This document shows, piece by piece, positions 20,057 to 28,931 of a stretch of DNA of 64,000 bases. Numbering within the stretch: position 1 is the first letter of the stretch; each line of letters opens with the position of its first letter. The translations under genes were made by a program, and so were the position numbers. The notes under the pieces are model-generated. The model searched no databases, had not been told where the DNA came from, and saw only the letters and a program-made list of their open reading frames with translations. This stretch comes from Chryseobacterium sp. HSC-36S06 (lineage in GTDB: Bacteria; Bacteroidota; Bacteroidia; Flavobacteriales; Weeksellaceae), in contig NZ_JALJZX010000001.1 in the NCBI RefSeq assembly GCF_024171485.1, positions 744,001 through 808,000 of the forward strand. Reading direction: 5' to 3'.

Positions 20057-21981
20057 TGAAGAAAATTTTATTGGTTCTCGCCGCGAGCTTATCAGGTCTG
20101 ATCTTTTCGCAGCACAAATTCCTTGATACGCCGAAACTTTCGGAGGAAGATTTAAAAAGTGAAAAATCCGCAAAATTCGGAGACGTTCCGGCAGAAATTC
20201 TTTACCGGTCATACCACTTCAGAATCGATTATGACGGCAGCCTCTATAAAAATATAGTAAGCCGGGTAAAGATTTATAATAAAGATAATGCCGCCGATTA
20301 TCTAAACCAGGAAATTGCGGTCTATGATGATAACAGAGGTTCCCGCGAGACATTAAGCAACCTGAAAGCCAATACTTATAATTTTGAGAATGGGAAAATG
20401 GTAGCTACAAAAATCTCGAAAGACGAAAAATTCAAGTCCAAAGAAGATAAAAACTACAATATCACCAAATTTGCATTTGCCAATGTAAAGAACGGATCGG
20501 TGGTAGAATATTCGTACACCGTTCTCACACCGTTTCTCAGTTCTACACCACGTGTGCTGATTGAAGAAGAAATCCCTGTAAGGTATATTGAATACGTGTT
20601 CGATACGCCTAAACCTTTAGGATATTCCATCAATTATAAAGGTTCTTTATCTCCAACTCACAGGGTTATGGAAGAGAAACAACTGTATGGCAATGAGTAC
20701 CAGACCTACCGTTTTGCTTATGAGAATGTGCCTGCTTACAAAGAAGAAAAGTATGTAATGAACAATAATAATTACAAGACGGGTATTAAGGCAGAACTCA
20801 ATTCTACCCTCATCAATAATGTATATAAATCCTACGCCACAACTTGGGAAGATATTCGCCAGCGTCTTTACCAGCATGAGGATTTTGGTTTGCAGCTTAA
20901 TAGGGAAGGGGTCGTGAAAAATTTACTGCCTGCTGAAATTATGGATTTACCTACGCTTCAAAAAGCGGATGCTGTGCTGAAATTCGTTCAGAAAAACTAC
21001 ACCTGGAACAACGAAGATGAAGTGTTTACTGATAAAGGCGTGAGAAATCTGGTGTCGACTAAAGTGGGGAACACTGCAGAGATCAATCTGCTGCTTACCA
21101 TGCTGCTGAGAAGTGTGGGAATTAATGCCGATCCTGTGGTTTTGTCAACTGTAAACCGAGGATTCCTGCTTTCCTATAATCCATCTATCACCCAGTTAAA
21201 TTATGTGATTTCTTCTTTCGTTGACAATAACAAGATCTATCTGCTCGACGGCGCTTACAAACACAGCGAGATCAACATGATTGCGCCCAAAGCCCTTAAT
21301 TATTACGGATTGATTATGGGGAAGAAAGAGGTAAAACAAATCGATATCTTTTACCCGGACGTAAGTAAAACTTTACTGACCGTTGACGCAAATCTGAATC
21401 CTGATGGGACTATCGAAGGACGTTTTGCAGACCGGGATACCAAACTTTACGCAATGGTTGTTAATGAGAGATATGTTGATGATAAAGAAAAATTTGCCCA
21501 GTCTTATAAAGATGAATACAAGTTTGCACTTTCAAATATGAAGCACAGTTTACTTGAGAACAATGATTTCGAGACCGTGTTCAATTTCTCTGCTGATACA
21601 TTCGTAGACGCGATTGGCAGCAAGCTGGTTTTCAATCCTCTGCTTTTCCTTTATGCGCAAAATCATGAATTTAAACAGGACACGGAGAGAAAAGCACCGC
21701 TGGAGTTTTATTCGCCTAACGATAGGGTGAAGAAAGTAACGATAACACTTCCTGAAGGTTACGCTTTCGAAAACCTACCGAAATCGAAGAAATTCCGCAC
21801 AGAAGATAATGCCCTTCAGTACACTTATCTTGTAACCCAAAACGGAAATAAATTAACCGTAGAAACAACAACGCAGATTGATGATTCGGTTTTCCCGAAA
21901 GAATATTATCCGGCATTTACCCAGATATTTGATAATATCACAAAACAGGAAGCACAGGTTGTAACTGCGGTAAAGAAATAA
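20056..21981 (+). CDS. Exported DUF3857 protein with a degenerate transglutaminase-like domain
   Basis: 641 residues with a signal peptide (LSGLIFSQ). It has the same domain order as the upstream gene. In the transglutaminase-like region the GDCKAL motif is replaced by GNTAEI (Thr340 in place of Cys), and the His position reads LNYVIS (Tyr383), so both key catalytic residues are gone while surrounding sequence such as LLTMLLRSVGINADPVVL is kept. The start overlaps the previous stop by one base. The likely reading is a non-catalytic partner or binding protein that works with its active neighbour. A bidirectional terminator follows. Confidence 0.88.
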   Translation: MKKILLVLAASLSGLIFSQHKFLDTPKLSEEDLKSEKSAKFGDVPAEILYRSYHFRIDYDGSLYKNIVSRVKIYNKDNAADYLNQEIAVYDDNRGSRETLSNLKANTYNFENGKMVATKISKDEKFKSKEDKNYNITKFAFANVKNGSVVEYSYTVLTPFLSSTPRVLIEEEIPVRYIEYVFDTPKPLGYSINYKGSLSPTHRVMEEKQLYGNEYQTYRFAYENVPAYKEEKYVMNNNNYKTGIKAELNSTLINNVYKSYATTWEDIRQRLYQHEDFGLQLNREGVVKNLLPAEIMDLPTLQKADAVLKFVQKNYTWNNEDEVFTDKGVRNLVSTKVGNTAEINLLLTMLLRSVGINADPVVLSTVNRGFLLSYNPSITQLNYVISSFVDNNKIYLLDGAYKHSEINMIAPKALNYYGLIMGKKEVKQIDIFYPDVSKTLLTVDANLNPDGTIEGRFADRDTKLYAMVVNERYVDDKEKFAQSYKDEYKFALSNMKHSLLENNDFETVFNFSADTFVDAIGSKLVFNPLLFLYAQNHEFKQDTERKAPLEFYSPNDRVKKVTITLPEGYAFENLPKSKKFRTEDNALQYTYLVTQNGNKLTVETTTQIDDSVFPKEYYPAFTQIFDNITKQEAQVVTAVKK

Positions 21982-21996
21982 ATTTAATGCTTAAAT

Positions 21997-22031
21997 AAAA
22001 ATCCTGTCTCGGTTTCTGAGACAGGATTTTT
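21997..22031. terminator. Bidirectional terminator between convergent genes
   Basis: 14-bp perfect stem AAAAATCCTGTCTC / GAGACAGGATTTTT, 7-nt loop. T runs exist in both directions. It ends one base before the stop codon of the minus-strand helicase. Confidence 0.9.
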
Positions 22032-22032
22032 A

Positions 22033-25000
22033 TTATACATAAATAATTTCAGTTCTTAGAACTTTTTTGCCGAGTTTTTCAAGTACTGAACGGTATTCAG
22101 CAATTTGTTCCTGATGCTTTTCCCGTTCATCACCGGTTTTGAAATCGATGATGATATAGCCGGTGCCTGTATTGATCATTCGGTCTGGTCGGTAGATTTT
22201 CGATTCGCCGTTTTCAAAAATCATGATGTCTTTTTCATTGATCACAAGTTGATTTTCGGCGAAATAATCAGAGTATTTATTGTCTTTCAGAATATGCAGA
22301 ATTCTCTCTGCAATTTCTGCCTTCTCTTCTAATGTGATAGTTCCTTCCAGCAGATAGGCTTCCAATGTTTTTATGACATCTTTTTCGGAGTTGATTTTGG
22401 ATAAAATTTCGTGCGTGAAGATTCCCGTGCGCACTTTTTCAATCCTGTTCTGATAGTTTTTGGATGGCGTTGCTATTTTCACAGCTTCTGGATTTTTCTT
22501 CTCATCGCTTTTAAACCGAATCGGTTTAGTCTGTAATCCTTTACCTTTCTCTTTGTTTTTTCTCAGTGTGTTTTCATCAGAAGTTTCATAAAGGTCAAAA
22601 GAAGATAGGGCTTCTCCATTTTCATCTCTCGGAATTTTCGGTTCCAGGAAGTCGTAGATCTCGAGATTGTTACTCGATTTATTGGGCTTTTCTATATAAA
22701 AGAAAATCTGTTCCACTGCTCTGGTGGTAGCTACATATTGCAGGCAATAACGGTCAATCTTGTTTTGATAAGCGTTTTCCTGATTAAATTTTGCCATGTC
22801 TTCGTCATAAGCCTCCAGTTCTTTTCCAAACGGGTCAATATTTACGGATGATAGTCCATTTTCTTCCTCAATATTGAGCCAGTTGCTGAATTTTCCGTCT
22901 TTGTGTTCATTTCTCATAGGCAGAAAAACCACGGGAAACTCCAAACCTTTGGCTTTATGAATGGTCATAAGTTTTACGGCATCCAGATTATCGGAGGCTT
23001 GAATGGTAGTTGCATTTGCTTCCTCATCCCAGAATTTAATGAATTCTTTCAGCGTTGCTGCTGAGTTCTGAGAATACGCAAACAGCATCTCAAGATAATT
23101 GAAAAGAAAATCGGTTTCTTTATTCTGAACTGAAAATTCCTGTAGAAAATGTTCAATAAAATTGTAAAGATTAAGCTGAAGAAGACCTTTGCTGCTTAGC
23201 TGCAAACCATATTTTGCAGCAACAAATTCCTGCATCTCGGTTTTATTGCTGTAGGCAAGCATAGCCATCATTTCGGCGCTGAAGTCCTTCACCTCAATTC
23301 TCCCCAGCACCATTAAATAATAGAGCATTTTAACCGGAAACTGAAAATTTTTGGGATTTTGTTCCCAACGGAGGAATTCTGTCAACGCAAGTAAAGTTGA
23401 TGATAAATTAAGCGTTAATCCCGATTCCGAAATGGTTTTTATATAATCTTCTTTTCCCTGATACGTAATTTTGGAGTTACCAAGAAGTTGCGAAAAGCTG
23501 AAAATATCAAAATTTCCGCGGCAAAGAACCGTAATATCCGAAAGCTTGAAGCCTTTATCCACGCATGTTTGAATATCTGCCTGCATTTTTTCGGCGACTT
23601 CTTCGTAAAAAACTTTCTTTGTCGCATTTTCGATCAGATTAATCCGCACATTACCTTTCAGCTTAGACTTTGCAGCCTGCTGAGAACCGTTGCCAAAGAT
23701 TTCGCAGTGTTCAGCCTGAGTAGTTCCGGAAAGATACAGATAGAGCTGGTTGTTGAAATCCACAATGTTTTGGGCACTCCGCCAGTTGTTTTCCAGATTT
23801 TCTAATTCAGCATACACCAATGATTTTTCTTTTTTGTTGATAATGTCGAGCATGAGTTGAGAATCTCCTCCACGAAAGCGGTAAATGCTCTGTTTGGGAT
23901 CGCCTACCAAAGTAAAACTCATGTCCTGCGAAGAAGTTGCGTGATCCCGTAACGGGATAAAATTTTGCCACTGCAGAAAAGACGTATCCTGAAATTCATC
24001 AAAGAAATAGTGACTGAATTTGGTTCCTACTTTTTCATAAATAAATGATGAAGGCTCTTCGCGAAGATTTTCATGGATAAGAATATTGAATTTCGAAAGC
24101 AGAACAACGTCGTTTTTTTCTTCAATTTCTGCCAGTTTATCCTGAATTTCTTTGTTGACCTTCAACGGAAGAATAGCCTGCAGTATTTTTTCTTTTTTCT
24201 TTGTGAGAATATAATTATGAAAAAGCTTTTGCCGCTGAATAATTAAGTAATCAATGATTTCTAAAATTTCTCCTTGCCGGTTTTTTCCGGAACCAGATGC
24301 GCCGGCAAGAAATTTAGTCAGTGCACCATCCTCATTTGTAGGAATTGGAAAATCTGGTCTTTCTTTATGAAAGAATCTTTGCGCTTCATTAAAGAATTTT
24401 GCAATACTGTTGCTGTTTCCGCCTGCAAAATCAGCAATTTCCAGATTCTTTTCCTTTAAAAGTTGGGTAACTTCATCGTTTATTTGGATGGATTCAGCTC
24501 TCAGGTTTTTGATCTCATCCCTAAGATTTTTCTTTGATTTTTCATAGGAAGTCCAATCGAAGTCCTTGTTTTCCCCAAGTCGGAAATAGTGTTTATCCTG
24601 AACATATTCTTTTGCTGATTGGTAAAGCGTTTTATTGAGGTTAATTCTTTCGTTGTTATCTAAAGTATAGTTTACATAATCCATGAAGGCTTCGGAAACT
24701 TCATTGTCGGCGCCAATGTCTTCCAGCATTTTTTCAACAGCTTCGATCAGAAAAGGCTCAGCGTTGATCTCGAGATTGAAGTTGTGCGCAAGTCCTAATT
24801 CGTAGGAAAAACTCCTTACCAGCCGCGAATTAAACTTGTCGATTGTACCGATATTTAAAGTAGAATAGTGGTGCAGTACATAATCGAGGATTTTTTTTGC
24901 GCGGAAATGAATGTCCTGTAATGTTAACCGATATCCTTCAGTTTTGAGTTTCTGCTGAATATTGATTAAGTCCTGGTTGTTTTCATACCCTTGCTGCGAA

Positions 25001-25197
25001 AAAGCCTTCAGCCAATCGATAATCCGGTGTTTCATTTCATTTGCGGCTTTATTGGTAAAAGTCAGCGCGAGGATATTACCAATTTTGTCGGGCTGGGATG
25101 GGTGTTTAAGGCAGATTGCCAGCAGATTCTGAACCAAAGCATAGGTTTTTCCCGAGCCTGCTGAGGCATTGATGACTTTATAATTTTTTTGCTGCAT
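22033..25197 (-). CDS. AddA-like UvrD/Rep helicase with C-terminal PD-(D/E)XK nuclease
   Basis: 1054-residue superfamily 1A helicase-nuclease for processing double-strand DNA ends. Walker A is NASAGSGKT (residues 10-18), Walker B is FDEFQDTS, and helicase motif III is VGDPKQSIYRFRGG. Later motifs include LMTIHKAKGLEFPVVF and QYVATTRAVEQ. The C-terminal nuclease domain shows YRPDRMI, IIIDFKTG and the trailing HQEQIAEYRSVLEKLG. This is the AddA/RecB architecture. The AddB-like partner is not in the window, so the exact complex is inferred. It is divergent from rpsU, with 87 nt between the start codons. I could not find a convincing -7 element on the minus strand there. Confidence 0.9.
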   Translation of the reverse strand: MQQKNYKVINASAGSGKTYALVQNLLAICLKHPSQPDKIGNILALTFTNKAANEMKHRIIDWLKAFSQQGYENNQDLINIQQKLKTEGYRLTLQDIHFRAKKILDYVLHHYSTLNIGTIDKFNSRLVRSFSYELGLAHNFNLEINAEPFLIEAVEKMLEDIGADNEVSEAFMDYVNYTLDNNERINLNKTLYQSAKEYVQDKHYFRLGENKDFDWTSYEKSKKNLRDEIKNLRAESIQINDEVTQLLKEKNLEIADFAGGNSNSIAKFFNEAQRFFHKERPDFPIPTNEDGALTKFLAGASGSGKNRQGEILEIIDYLIIQRQKLFHNYILTKKKEKILQAILPLKVNKEIQDKLAEIEEKNDVVLLSKFNILIHENLREEPSSFIYEKVGTKFSHYFFDEFQDTSFLQWQNFIPLRDHATSSQDMSFTLVGDPKQSIYRFRGGDSQLMLDIINKKEKSLVYAELENLENNWRSAQNIVDFNNQLYLYLSGTTQAEHCEIFGNGSQQAAKSKLKGNVRINLIENATKKVFYEEVAEKMQADIQTCVDKGFKLSDITVLCRGNFDIFSFSQLLGNSKITYQGKEDYIKTISESGLTLNLSSTLLALTEFLRWEQNPKNFQFPVKMLYYLMVLGRIEVKDFSAEMMAMLAYSNKTEMQEFVAAKYGLQLSSKGLLQLNLYNFIEHFLQEFSVQNKETDFLFNYLEMLFAYSQNSAATLKEFIKFWDEEANATTIQASDNLDAVKLMTIHKAKGLEFPVVFLPMRNEHKDGKFSNWLNIEEENGLSSVNIDPFGKELEAYDEDMAKFNQENAYQNKIDRYCLQYVATTRAVEQIFFYIEKPNKSSNNLEIYDFLEPKIPRDENGEALSSFDLYETSDENTLRKNKEKGKGLQTKPIRFKSDEKKNPEAVKIATPSKNYQNRIEKVRTGIFTHEILSKINSEKDVIKTLEAYLLEGTITLEEKAEIAERILHILKDNKYSDYFAENQLVINEKDIMIFENGESKIYRPDRMINTGTGYIIIDFKTGDEREKHQEQIAEYRSVLEKLGKKVLRTEIIYV

Positions 25198-25230
25198 TGA
25201 AAATAAATATCTTTAAATGTAAATAAAAAA

Positions 25231-25261
25231 TTTGTCAATCCGAAATAAAATCTTACTTTTG
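25231..25261 (+). promoter_or_regulatory. Promoter of rpsU
   Basis: TTTG (25231-25234), 19-nt spacer, TACTTTTG (25254-25261). Good match to the Bacteroidota consensus, 23 nt before the ATG. Confidence 0.75.
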
Positions 25262-25284
25262 CAGTCCAAAATGAGATGTAAATT

Positions 25285-25482
25285 ATGTTAATTATCCCAG
25301 TAAAAGATGGCGAGGCTATCGACAGAGCGTTAAAAAAATACAAAAGAAAATTTGACAAAACAGGAGTTGTAAGAGCTTTGAGAAGCAGACAGCAGTTCCT
25401 AAAACCGTCGGTAACTTCAAGACAGGCAAAGCTGAAAGCTGCTTACAAGCAGAAGAACGCAAGCCGCGAAGAGCAGGCATAA
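25285..25482 (+). CDS. rpsU: Small ribosomal subunit protein bS21
   Basis: 65 residues, basic, starting MLIIPVKDGEAIDRALKKYK with the family segment FDKTGVVRALRSRQQF. bS21 sits near the anti-Shine-Dalgarno region of 16S rRNA. In Bacteroidota, which make little use of Shine-Dalgarno pairing, it has been linked to sequestration of that region. The gene stands alone between the divergent helicase and xerC. Confidence 0.97.
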   Translation: MLIIPVKDGEAIDRALKKYKRKFDKTGVVRALRSRQQFLKPSVTSRQAKLKAAYKQKNASREEQA

Positions 25483-25524
25483 ATAATTTTCTTTAAGAAA
25501 TACTTAAATCACTTTTCAAATAGT

Positions 25525-25532
25525 TATATTTG
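25525..25532 (+). promoter_or_regulatory. -7 element for xerC-hpf
   Basis: TATATTTG. The -33 position lacks a TTTG, so the promoter may be weak. Confidence 0.55.
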
Positions 25533-25552
25533 GAAGGTGATTTTTGTTTTAT

Positions 25553-26449
25553 ATGATCATGGTTGAAAGATTTCTGGAATATATTGCCGTAGAAAAGCGG
25601 TATTCGCCGCACACATTCACGAGTTACAGAAAAGATCTGGAAGATTTTGCTACCTTCCTTCTTCAGACGGAAGGTAATAATGATGTGACAAAAGCTGATA
25701 AAAAGATTATTCGGAATTTCATGGTTCACCTCAGTGAAAAAAAGATTTCGAAGCGTTCCATTAACAGGAAACTCTCTTCCCTCCGTAGTTTTTATCTTTT
25801 CTTATTGAAGGTTGGTGAGATTAAAATTTCACCTCTGGAAAACATTCAATCCCTTAAATTTTATGCTGAGAAACAGATTCCCTTTTCCGAGGAGGAAATG
25901 GATCACCATCAGTCTGTAGTGGGTAAGTCCGAAAATCAGGGTTTGCTGAAAGAGCTTATTATCGAAGCTTTATATCAAACCGGTATCAGACGTGCCGAGC
26001 TGGTTAATCTTCTGCTTGAAGATGTAGATTTTGGGAAAGGGGAAATAAAAGTTATCGGTAAAGGAAACAAGGCCAGAATTATTCCTGTTTCTGAGAAACT
26101 TTTAGTTCAAATGGCAGAATATTTGCAAGTGAGAAAGCCGCTGGAAGAGTATAGAATGTATTTTTTCATCAATGCTAAAGGTAAAAAACTGAATGATAAA
26201 TTTGTTTATTCTGCTGTTAATACCTACCTTAGTCTTGTAACTTCCAAGAAGAAAAAAAGCCCTCATATTCTAAGACACAGTTTCGCAACTCACGTCCTGG
26301 AACATGGGGCTGAAATTTCTAAAGTAAAGATGATCATGGGGCATAAATCGCTTGCCTCTACGCAGGTTTATACCAGCGCCAATATAGAACAGTTAAAAAA
26401 AGTGTTTAACAAGGCTCATCCTAGAGCCACAAAAAATTTAGATTTATGA
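25553..26449 (+). CDS. xerC: Tyrosine recombinase XerC/XerD family
   Basis: Site-specific recombinase that resolves chromosome dimers at dif. It has 298 residues from ATG 25553; ATG 25559 is equally good and gives the family-typical MVERFLEY start. The SAM-like core-binding domain includes the family segment EKRYSPHTFTSYRKDL. The catalytic set is complete: Arg146 in TGIRRAEL, Lys170 in GKGNKAR, His238/Arg241 in HILRHSFATH, His264 in MGHKSLAST, and Tyr273 in VYTSAN. Linkage to hpf and tuf is chromosomal context, with no mobile element nearby, so this is a housekeeping Xer rather than an integrase. The stop overlaps the hpf start by 4 nt. Confidence 0.92.
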   Translation: MIMVERFLEYIAVEKRYSPHTFTSYRKDLEDFATFLLQTEGNNDVTKADKKIIRNFMVHLSEKKISKRSINRKLSSLRSFYLFLLKVGEIKISPLENIQSLKFYAEKQIPFSEEEMDHHQSVVGKSENQGLLKELIIEALYQTGIRRAELVNLLLEDVDFGKGEIKVIGKGNKARIIPVSEKLLVQMAEYLQVRKPLEEYRMYFFINAKGKKLNDKFVYSAVNTYLSLVTSKKKKSPHILRHSFATHVLEHGAEISKVKMIMGHKSLASTQVYTSANIEQLKKVFNKAHPRATKNLDL

Positions 26450-26736
26450 AAATTTCAGTACAGTCAATGGGATTGACTCCACACGCACCGCTAGAAGAAC
26501 ATATTGAGAAAAAATTAAGCAAACTAGAAAACTATTACGATAAGATTGTAGAGTGTAAAGTTTACCTGAAAGTGGAAAACAAATCCGACAAGGAAAACAA
26601 AACGGCAGAAATTATTTTAGCAGTTCCGGGCGATGATATTGTTGTAAAAAAGACAAGTGCAAGTTTTGAAGAAAGTTTGGATCAATGTGCTGAAGTTGCT
26701 AAAAAGCTGCTAATCAAGAAAAAAGAATTAGCTTAA
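26446..26736 (+). CDS. hpf: Ribosome hibernation-promoting factor, short form (HPF/RaiA family)
   Basis: 96 residues; binds the 30S mRNA/tRNA channel to inactivate or dimerise ribosomes in stationary phase. Family segments MKISVQSMGLTPHAPLEEHIEKK-type start, KLENYYDKIVECKVYLKVE and the final ESLDQCAEVAKKLLIKKK are present. No C-terminal dimerisation domain is present, so it is the short form. ATGA overlap with xerC shows translational coupling. Confidence 0.93.
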   Translation: MKISVQSMGLTPHAPLEEHIEKKLSKLENYYDKIVECKVYLKVENKSDKENKTAEIILAVPGDDIVVKKTSASFEESLDQCAEVAKKLLIKKKELA

Positions 26737-26765
26737 AAAAAATTATTAAAATTTTCCTAAAATAA

Positions 26766-26798
26766 TTTGTAGGTTTCAAAAAAACTCCCTTATATTTG
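26766..26798 (+). promoter_or_regulatory. Promoter of the tRNA cluster
   Basis: TTTG (26766-26769), 21-nt spacer, TATATTTG (26791-26798), 40 nt before tRNA-Thr. Confidence 0.7.
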
Positions 26799-26838
26799 CA
26801 CTCGCAAAAAGAGATAAGCGTTCTTTTGAAATCTATTT

Positions 26839-26912
26839 GCCTCCATAGCTCAGTTGGCTAGAGCAGCTGATTTGTAATCAGCAGGTCGTGGGTTCGAGTC
26901 CCTCTGGAGGCT
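26839..26912 (+). tRNA. tRNA-Thr (TGT)
   Basis: 74-nt cloverleaf. Acceptor GCCTCCA pairs fully with TGGAGGC. Anticodon stem GCTGA/TCAGC with loop TTTGTAA gives anticodon TGT. The T arm carries GGTTCGAGTCC. CCA is not encoded. Confidence 0.95.
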
Positions 26913-26930
26913 CATTATTTTTGTAAAATT

Positions 26931-27013
26931 GGGGAGATTCCAGAGTGGCCAAATGGATCAGACTGTAACTCTGCTGTCTTACGACTTCGCAGGTTCGAAT
27001 CCTGCTCTCCCCA
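26931..27013 (+). tRNA. tRNA-Tyr (GTA)
   Basis: 83-nt class II tRNA with a long variable arm. Acceptor GGGGAGA / TCTCCCC. Anticodon loop CTGTAAC gives GTA. T arm GGTTCGAATCC. CCA is not encoded. Confidence 0.95.
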
Positions 27014-27030
27014 CATTTTATAAAAAACGC

Positions 27031-27061
27031 TTTGTAGGTCTCGAAATTTATTTTAGATTTG
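27031..27061 (+). promoter_or_regulatory. Internal promoter before tRNA-Gly
   Basis: TTTG (27031-27034), 19-nt spacer, TAGATTTG (27054-27061). tRNA-Gly begins 34 nt downstream. Confidence 0.65.
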
Positions 27062-27094
27062 CAAACCGTTTACCAACAGTTTTGGAAACAAAAT

Positions 27095-27167
27095 GCGGAA
27101 GTAGCTCAGTTGGTAGAGCGTCAGCCTTCCAAGCTGAATGTCGCGAGTTCGACCCTCGTCTTCCGCT
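27095..27167 (+). tRNA. tRNA-Gly (TCC)
   Basis: 73-nt cloverleaf. Acceptor GCGGAAG / CTTCCGC. Anticodon loop CTTCCAA gives TCC. T arm AGTTCGACCCT. Confidence 0.95.
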
Positions 27168-27172
27168 CAAAG

Positions 27173-27208
27173 AAAATCACAACCAACGCGGCTTGTGATT
27201 TTTTTTTA
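27173..27208 (+). terminator. Terminator inside the tRNA cluster
   Basis: 10-bp stem AAAATCACAA / TTGTGATTTT, 10-nt loop, T tract. It lies only 8 nt before the next tRNA-Thr. Confidence 0.8.
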
Positions 27209-27216
27209 AATTTTTT

Positions 27217-27288
27217 GCCGACTTAGCTCAGGGGTAGAGCGCTTCCTTGGTAAGGAAGAGGTCGTGAGTTCAAATCTCATAGTTGGCT
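27217..27288 (+). tRNA. tRNA-Thr (GGT)
   Basis: 72-nt cloverleaf. Acceptor GCCGACT / AGTTGGC (one G-T pair). Anticodon stem CTTCC/GGAAG with loop TTGGTAA gives GGT. It starts just after a terminator T tract, so it depends on read-through or RNA processing. Confidence 0.95.
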
Positions 27289-27294
27289 CTATTT

Positions 27295-27323
27295 AAATCT
27301 CCTTCTTCATTAAGGAGATTTTT
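27295..27323 (+). terminator. Terminator at the end of the tRNA cluster
   Basis: 10-bp stem AAATCTCCTT / AAGGAGATTT, 7-nt loop, short T run. Confidence 0.8.
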
Positions 27324-27427
27324 GCTTTTTTAAGACCACTATTTAGTCGGTAATATGGTCTTAATTCTTAAAATTATTTTAAAGGAAAGAGTAAAGTTTA
27401 ATTAAACTTTAAAAAATATTTCTGCCT

Positions 27428-27458
27428 TTTGCGAATAAATAATTTTTCCCTAAATTTG
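27428..27458 (+). promoter_or_regulatory. tuf promoter P1
   Basis: TTTG (27428-27431), 19-nt spacer, TAAATTTG (27451-27458). It gives a leader of about 140 nt. Confidence 0.7.
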
Positions 27459-27555
27459 CAGACCAGTATTTTATTGGGAAATGGTGCCGTAGGCTGCGGA
27501 ATTTGTAATTTGAGGATTTTTGTTAAAAAAAGATTTTCAATATACAAAATTTCAC

Positions 27556-27563
27556 TATATTTG
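27556..27563 (+). promoter_or_regulatory. tuf promoter P2 (-7 element)
   Basis: TATATTTG, 42 nt before the tuf ATG. The -33 region is TTTTC, close to consensus. A tandem pair with P1 fits a very highly expressed gene. Confidence 0.6.
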
Positions 27564-27605
27564 CGCACCGAAAATTTAAATAATAATTAAATAAATAATT
27601 AAATC

Positions 27606-28793
27606 ATGGCAAAGGAAACGTTTAATCGTAACAAACCACACTTGAACATTGGTACCATCGGTCACGTAGACCATGGTAAAACTACACTTACTGCAGCAAT
27701 CAGTAAGGTATTATCTGATAAAGGATTAGGTACTGCAAGAGATTTCTCTTCTATCGACTCTGCACCAGAAGAAAAAGAAAGAGGTATTACTATCAACACT
27801 TCACACATTGAGTACGAAACTGCTAACAGACACTACGCTCACGTAGATTGTCCAGGTCACGCCGACTATGTTAAGAACATGGTAACTGGTGCTGCACAGA
27901 TGGACGGAGCTATTCTTGTAGTAGCTGCAACTGACGGACCAATGCCTCAAACAAGAGAGCACATCCTTCTTTGTCGTCAGGTAAACGTACCTAACGTATT
28001 GGTATTCATGAACAAAGTGGATATGGTTGATGATCCAGAATTGTTAGAATTAGTAGAATTAGAAGTTAGAGATCTTCTTTCTTCTTACGATTACGATGGT
28101 GATAACACTCCAGTAATTCAAGGTTCAGCTCTTGGAGCTCTTAACGGAGAACCAAAATGGGTTGCTACTGTAGAAGCTCTTATGGATGCTGTTGATACTT
28201 GGATTGAACTTCCAGTAAGAGATCAGGATAAGCCATTCCTTATGCCAATCGAAGATGTATTCTCTATTACAGGTAGAGGTACTGTAGCAACTGGTAGAAT
28301 TGAAGCTGGTGTTATCAACACTGGGGATCCAGTTGATATCGTAGGTATGGGTGATGAAAAACTTACTTCTACTATTACAGGAGTTGAGATGTTCCGTAAA
28401 ATCCTTGACAGAGGTGAAGCTGGTGATAACGTAGGTCTATTGTTGAGAGGTATTGAAAAAACCGACATCAAGAGAGGTATGGTAATCGCTAAGAAAGATT
28501 CTGTTAAGCCACACAAAAAATTCAAAGCTGAGGTTTATATCCTTTCTAAAGAAGAAGGTGGTCGTCACACTCCATTCCACAACAAATACCGTCCACAGTT
28601 CTATGTAAGAACTACAGACGTTACAGGTGAGATCTTCTTGCCAGAAGGTGTAGAAATGGTAATGCCAGGTGATAACATCTCTATTACTGTAGAATTGTTA
28701 CAACCAATCGCTCTTAACGTAGGTCTTAGATTTGCGATCAGAGAAGGTGGTAGAACAGTTGGTGCAGGTCAGGTAACTGAAATCTTAGATTAA
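27606..28793 (+). CDS. tuf: Elongation factor Tu
   Basis: GTPase that delivers aminoacyl-tRNA to the ribosome; 395 residues. G1 GHVDHGKT, G3 DCPGHADYV and G4 NKVDMVDD are intact, and the effector-region threonine lies in [11 protein letters not shown]. Domains 2 and 3 follow, ending [14 protein letters not shown]. Codon use is visibly more biased than in neighbouring genes, with repeated GTA, GGT and AAC codons, as expected for high expression. Confidence 0.98.
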   Translation: MAKETFNRNKPHLNIGTIGHVDHGKTTLTAAISKVLSDKGLGTARDFSSIDSAPEEKERGITINTSHIEYETANRHYAHVDCPGHADYVKNMVTGAAQMDGAILVVAATDGPMPQTREHILLCRQVNVPNVLVFMNKVDMVDDPELLELVELEVRDLLSSYDYDGDNTPVIQGSALGALNGEPKWVATVEALMDAVDTWIELPVRDQDKPFLMPIEDVFSITGRGTVATGRIEAGVINTGDPVDIVGMGDEKLTSTITGVEMFRKILDRGEAGDNVGLLLRGIEKTDIKRGMVIAKKDSVKPHKKFKAEVYILSKEEGGRHTPFHNKYRPQFYVRTTDVTGEIFLPEGVEMVMPGDNISITVELLQPIALNVGLRFAIREGGRTVGAGQVTEILD

Positions 28794-28809
28794 TTTCTAA
28801 ATAAATATT

Positions 28810-28842
28810 AAAGTTCCGTAGGGAAACTTACGGGACTTTTTT
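28810..28842 (+). terminator. Terminator or attenuator between tuf and tRNA-Trp
   Basis: 10-bp stem AAGTTCCGTA / TACGGGACTT (one G-U), followed by six T. It lies 6 nt before tRNA-Trp, with no separate promoter visible, so partial read-through into trpT-secE-nusG is likely. Confidence 0.8.
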
Positions 28843-28847
28843 AATCT

Positions 28848-28918
28848 ACGGGCATCGTCCAATGGTAGGATACCGGTCTCCAAAACCGTTGATCAGGGTT
28901 CGAATCCTTGTGCCCGTG
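28848..28918 (+). tRNA. tRNA-Trp (CCA)
   Basis: 71-nt cloverleaf. Acceptor ACGGGCA / TGCCCGT. Anticodon loop CTCCAAA gives CCA. T arm GGTTCGAATCC. The tuf-trpT-secE-nusG order is conserved in many bacteria. Confidence 0.95.
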
Positions 28919-28931
28919 CAAAATATAAATA

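Noticed and set aside
25553-26449. Integrase of a mobile element next to tRNA genes
   Set aside because: Sequence is Xer-like, it is coupled to hpf, and no att repeats, phage or conjugation genes are near the tRNAs.
26929-27198. 89-codon open frame across the tRNA cluster
   Set aside because: It covers tRNA-Tyr and tRNA-Gly completely; the translation is tRNA sequence read as protein.
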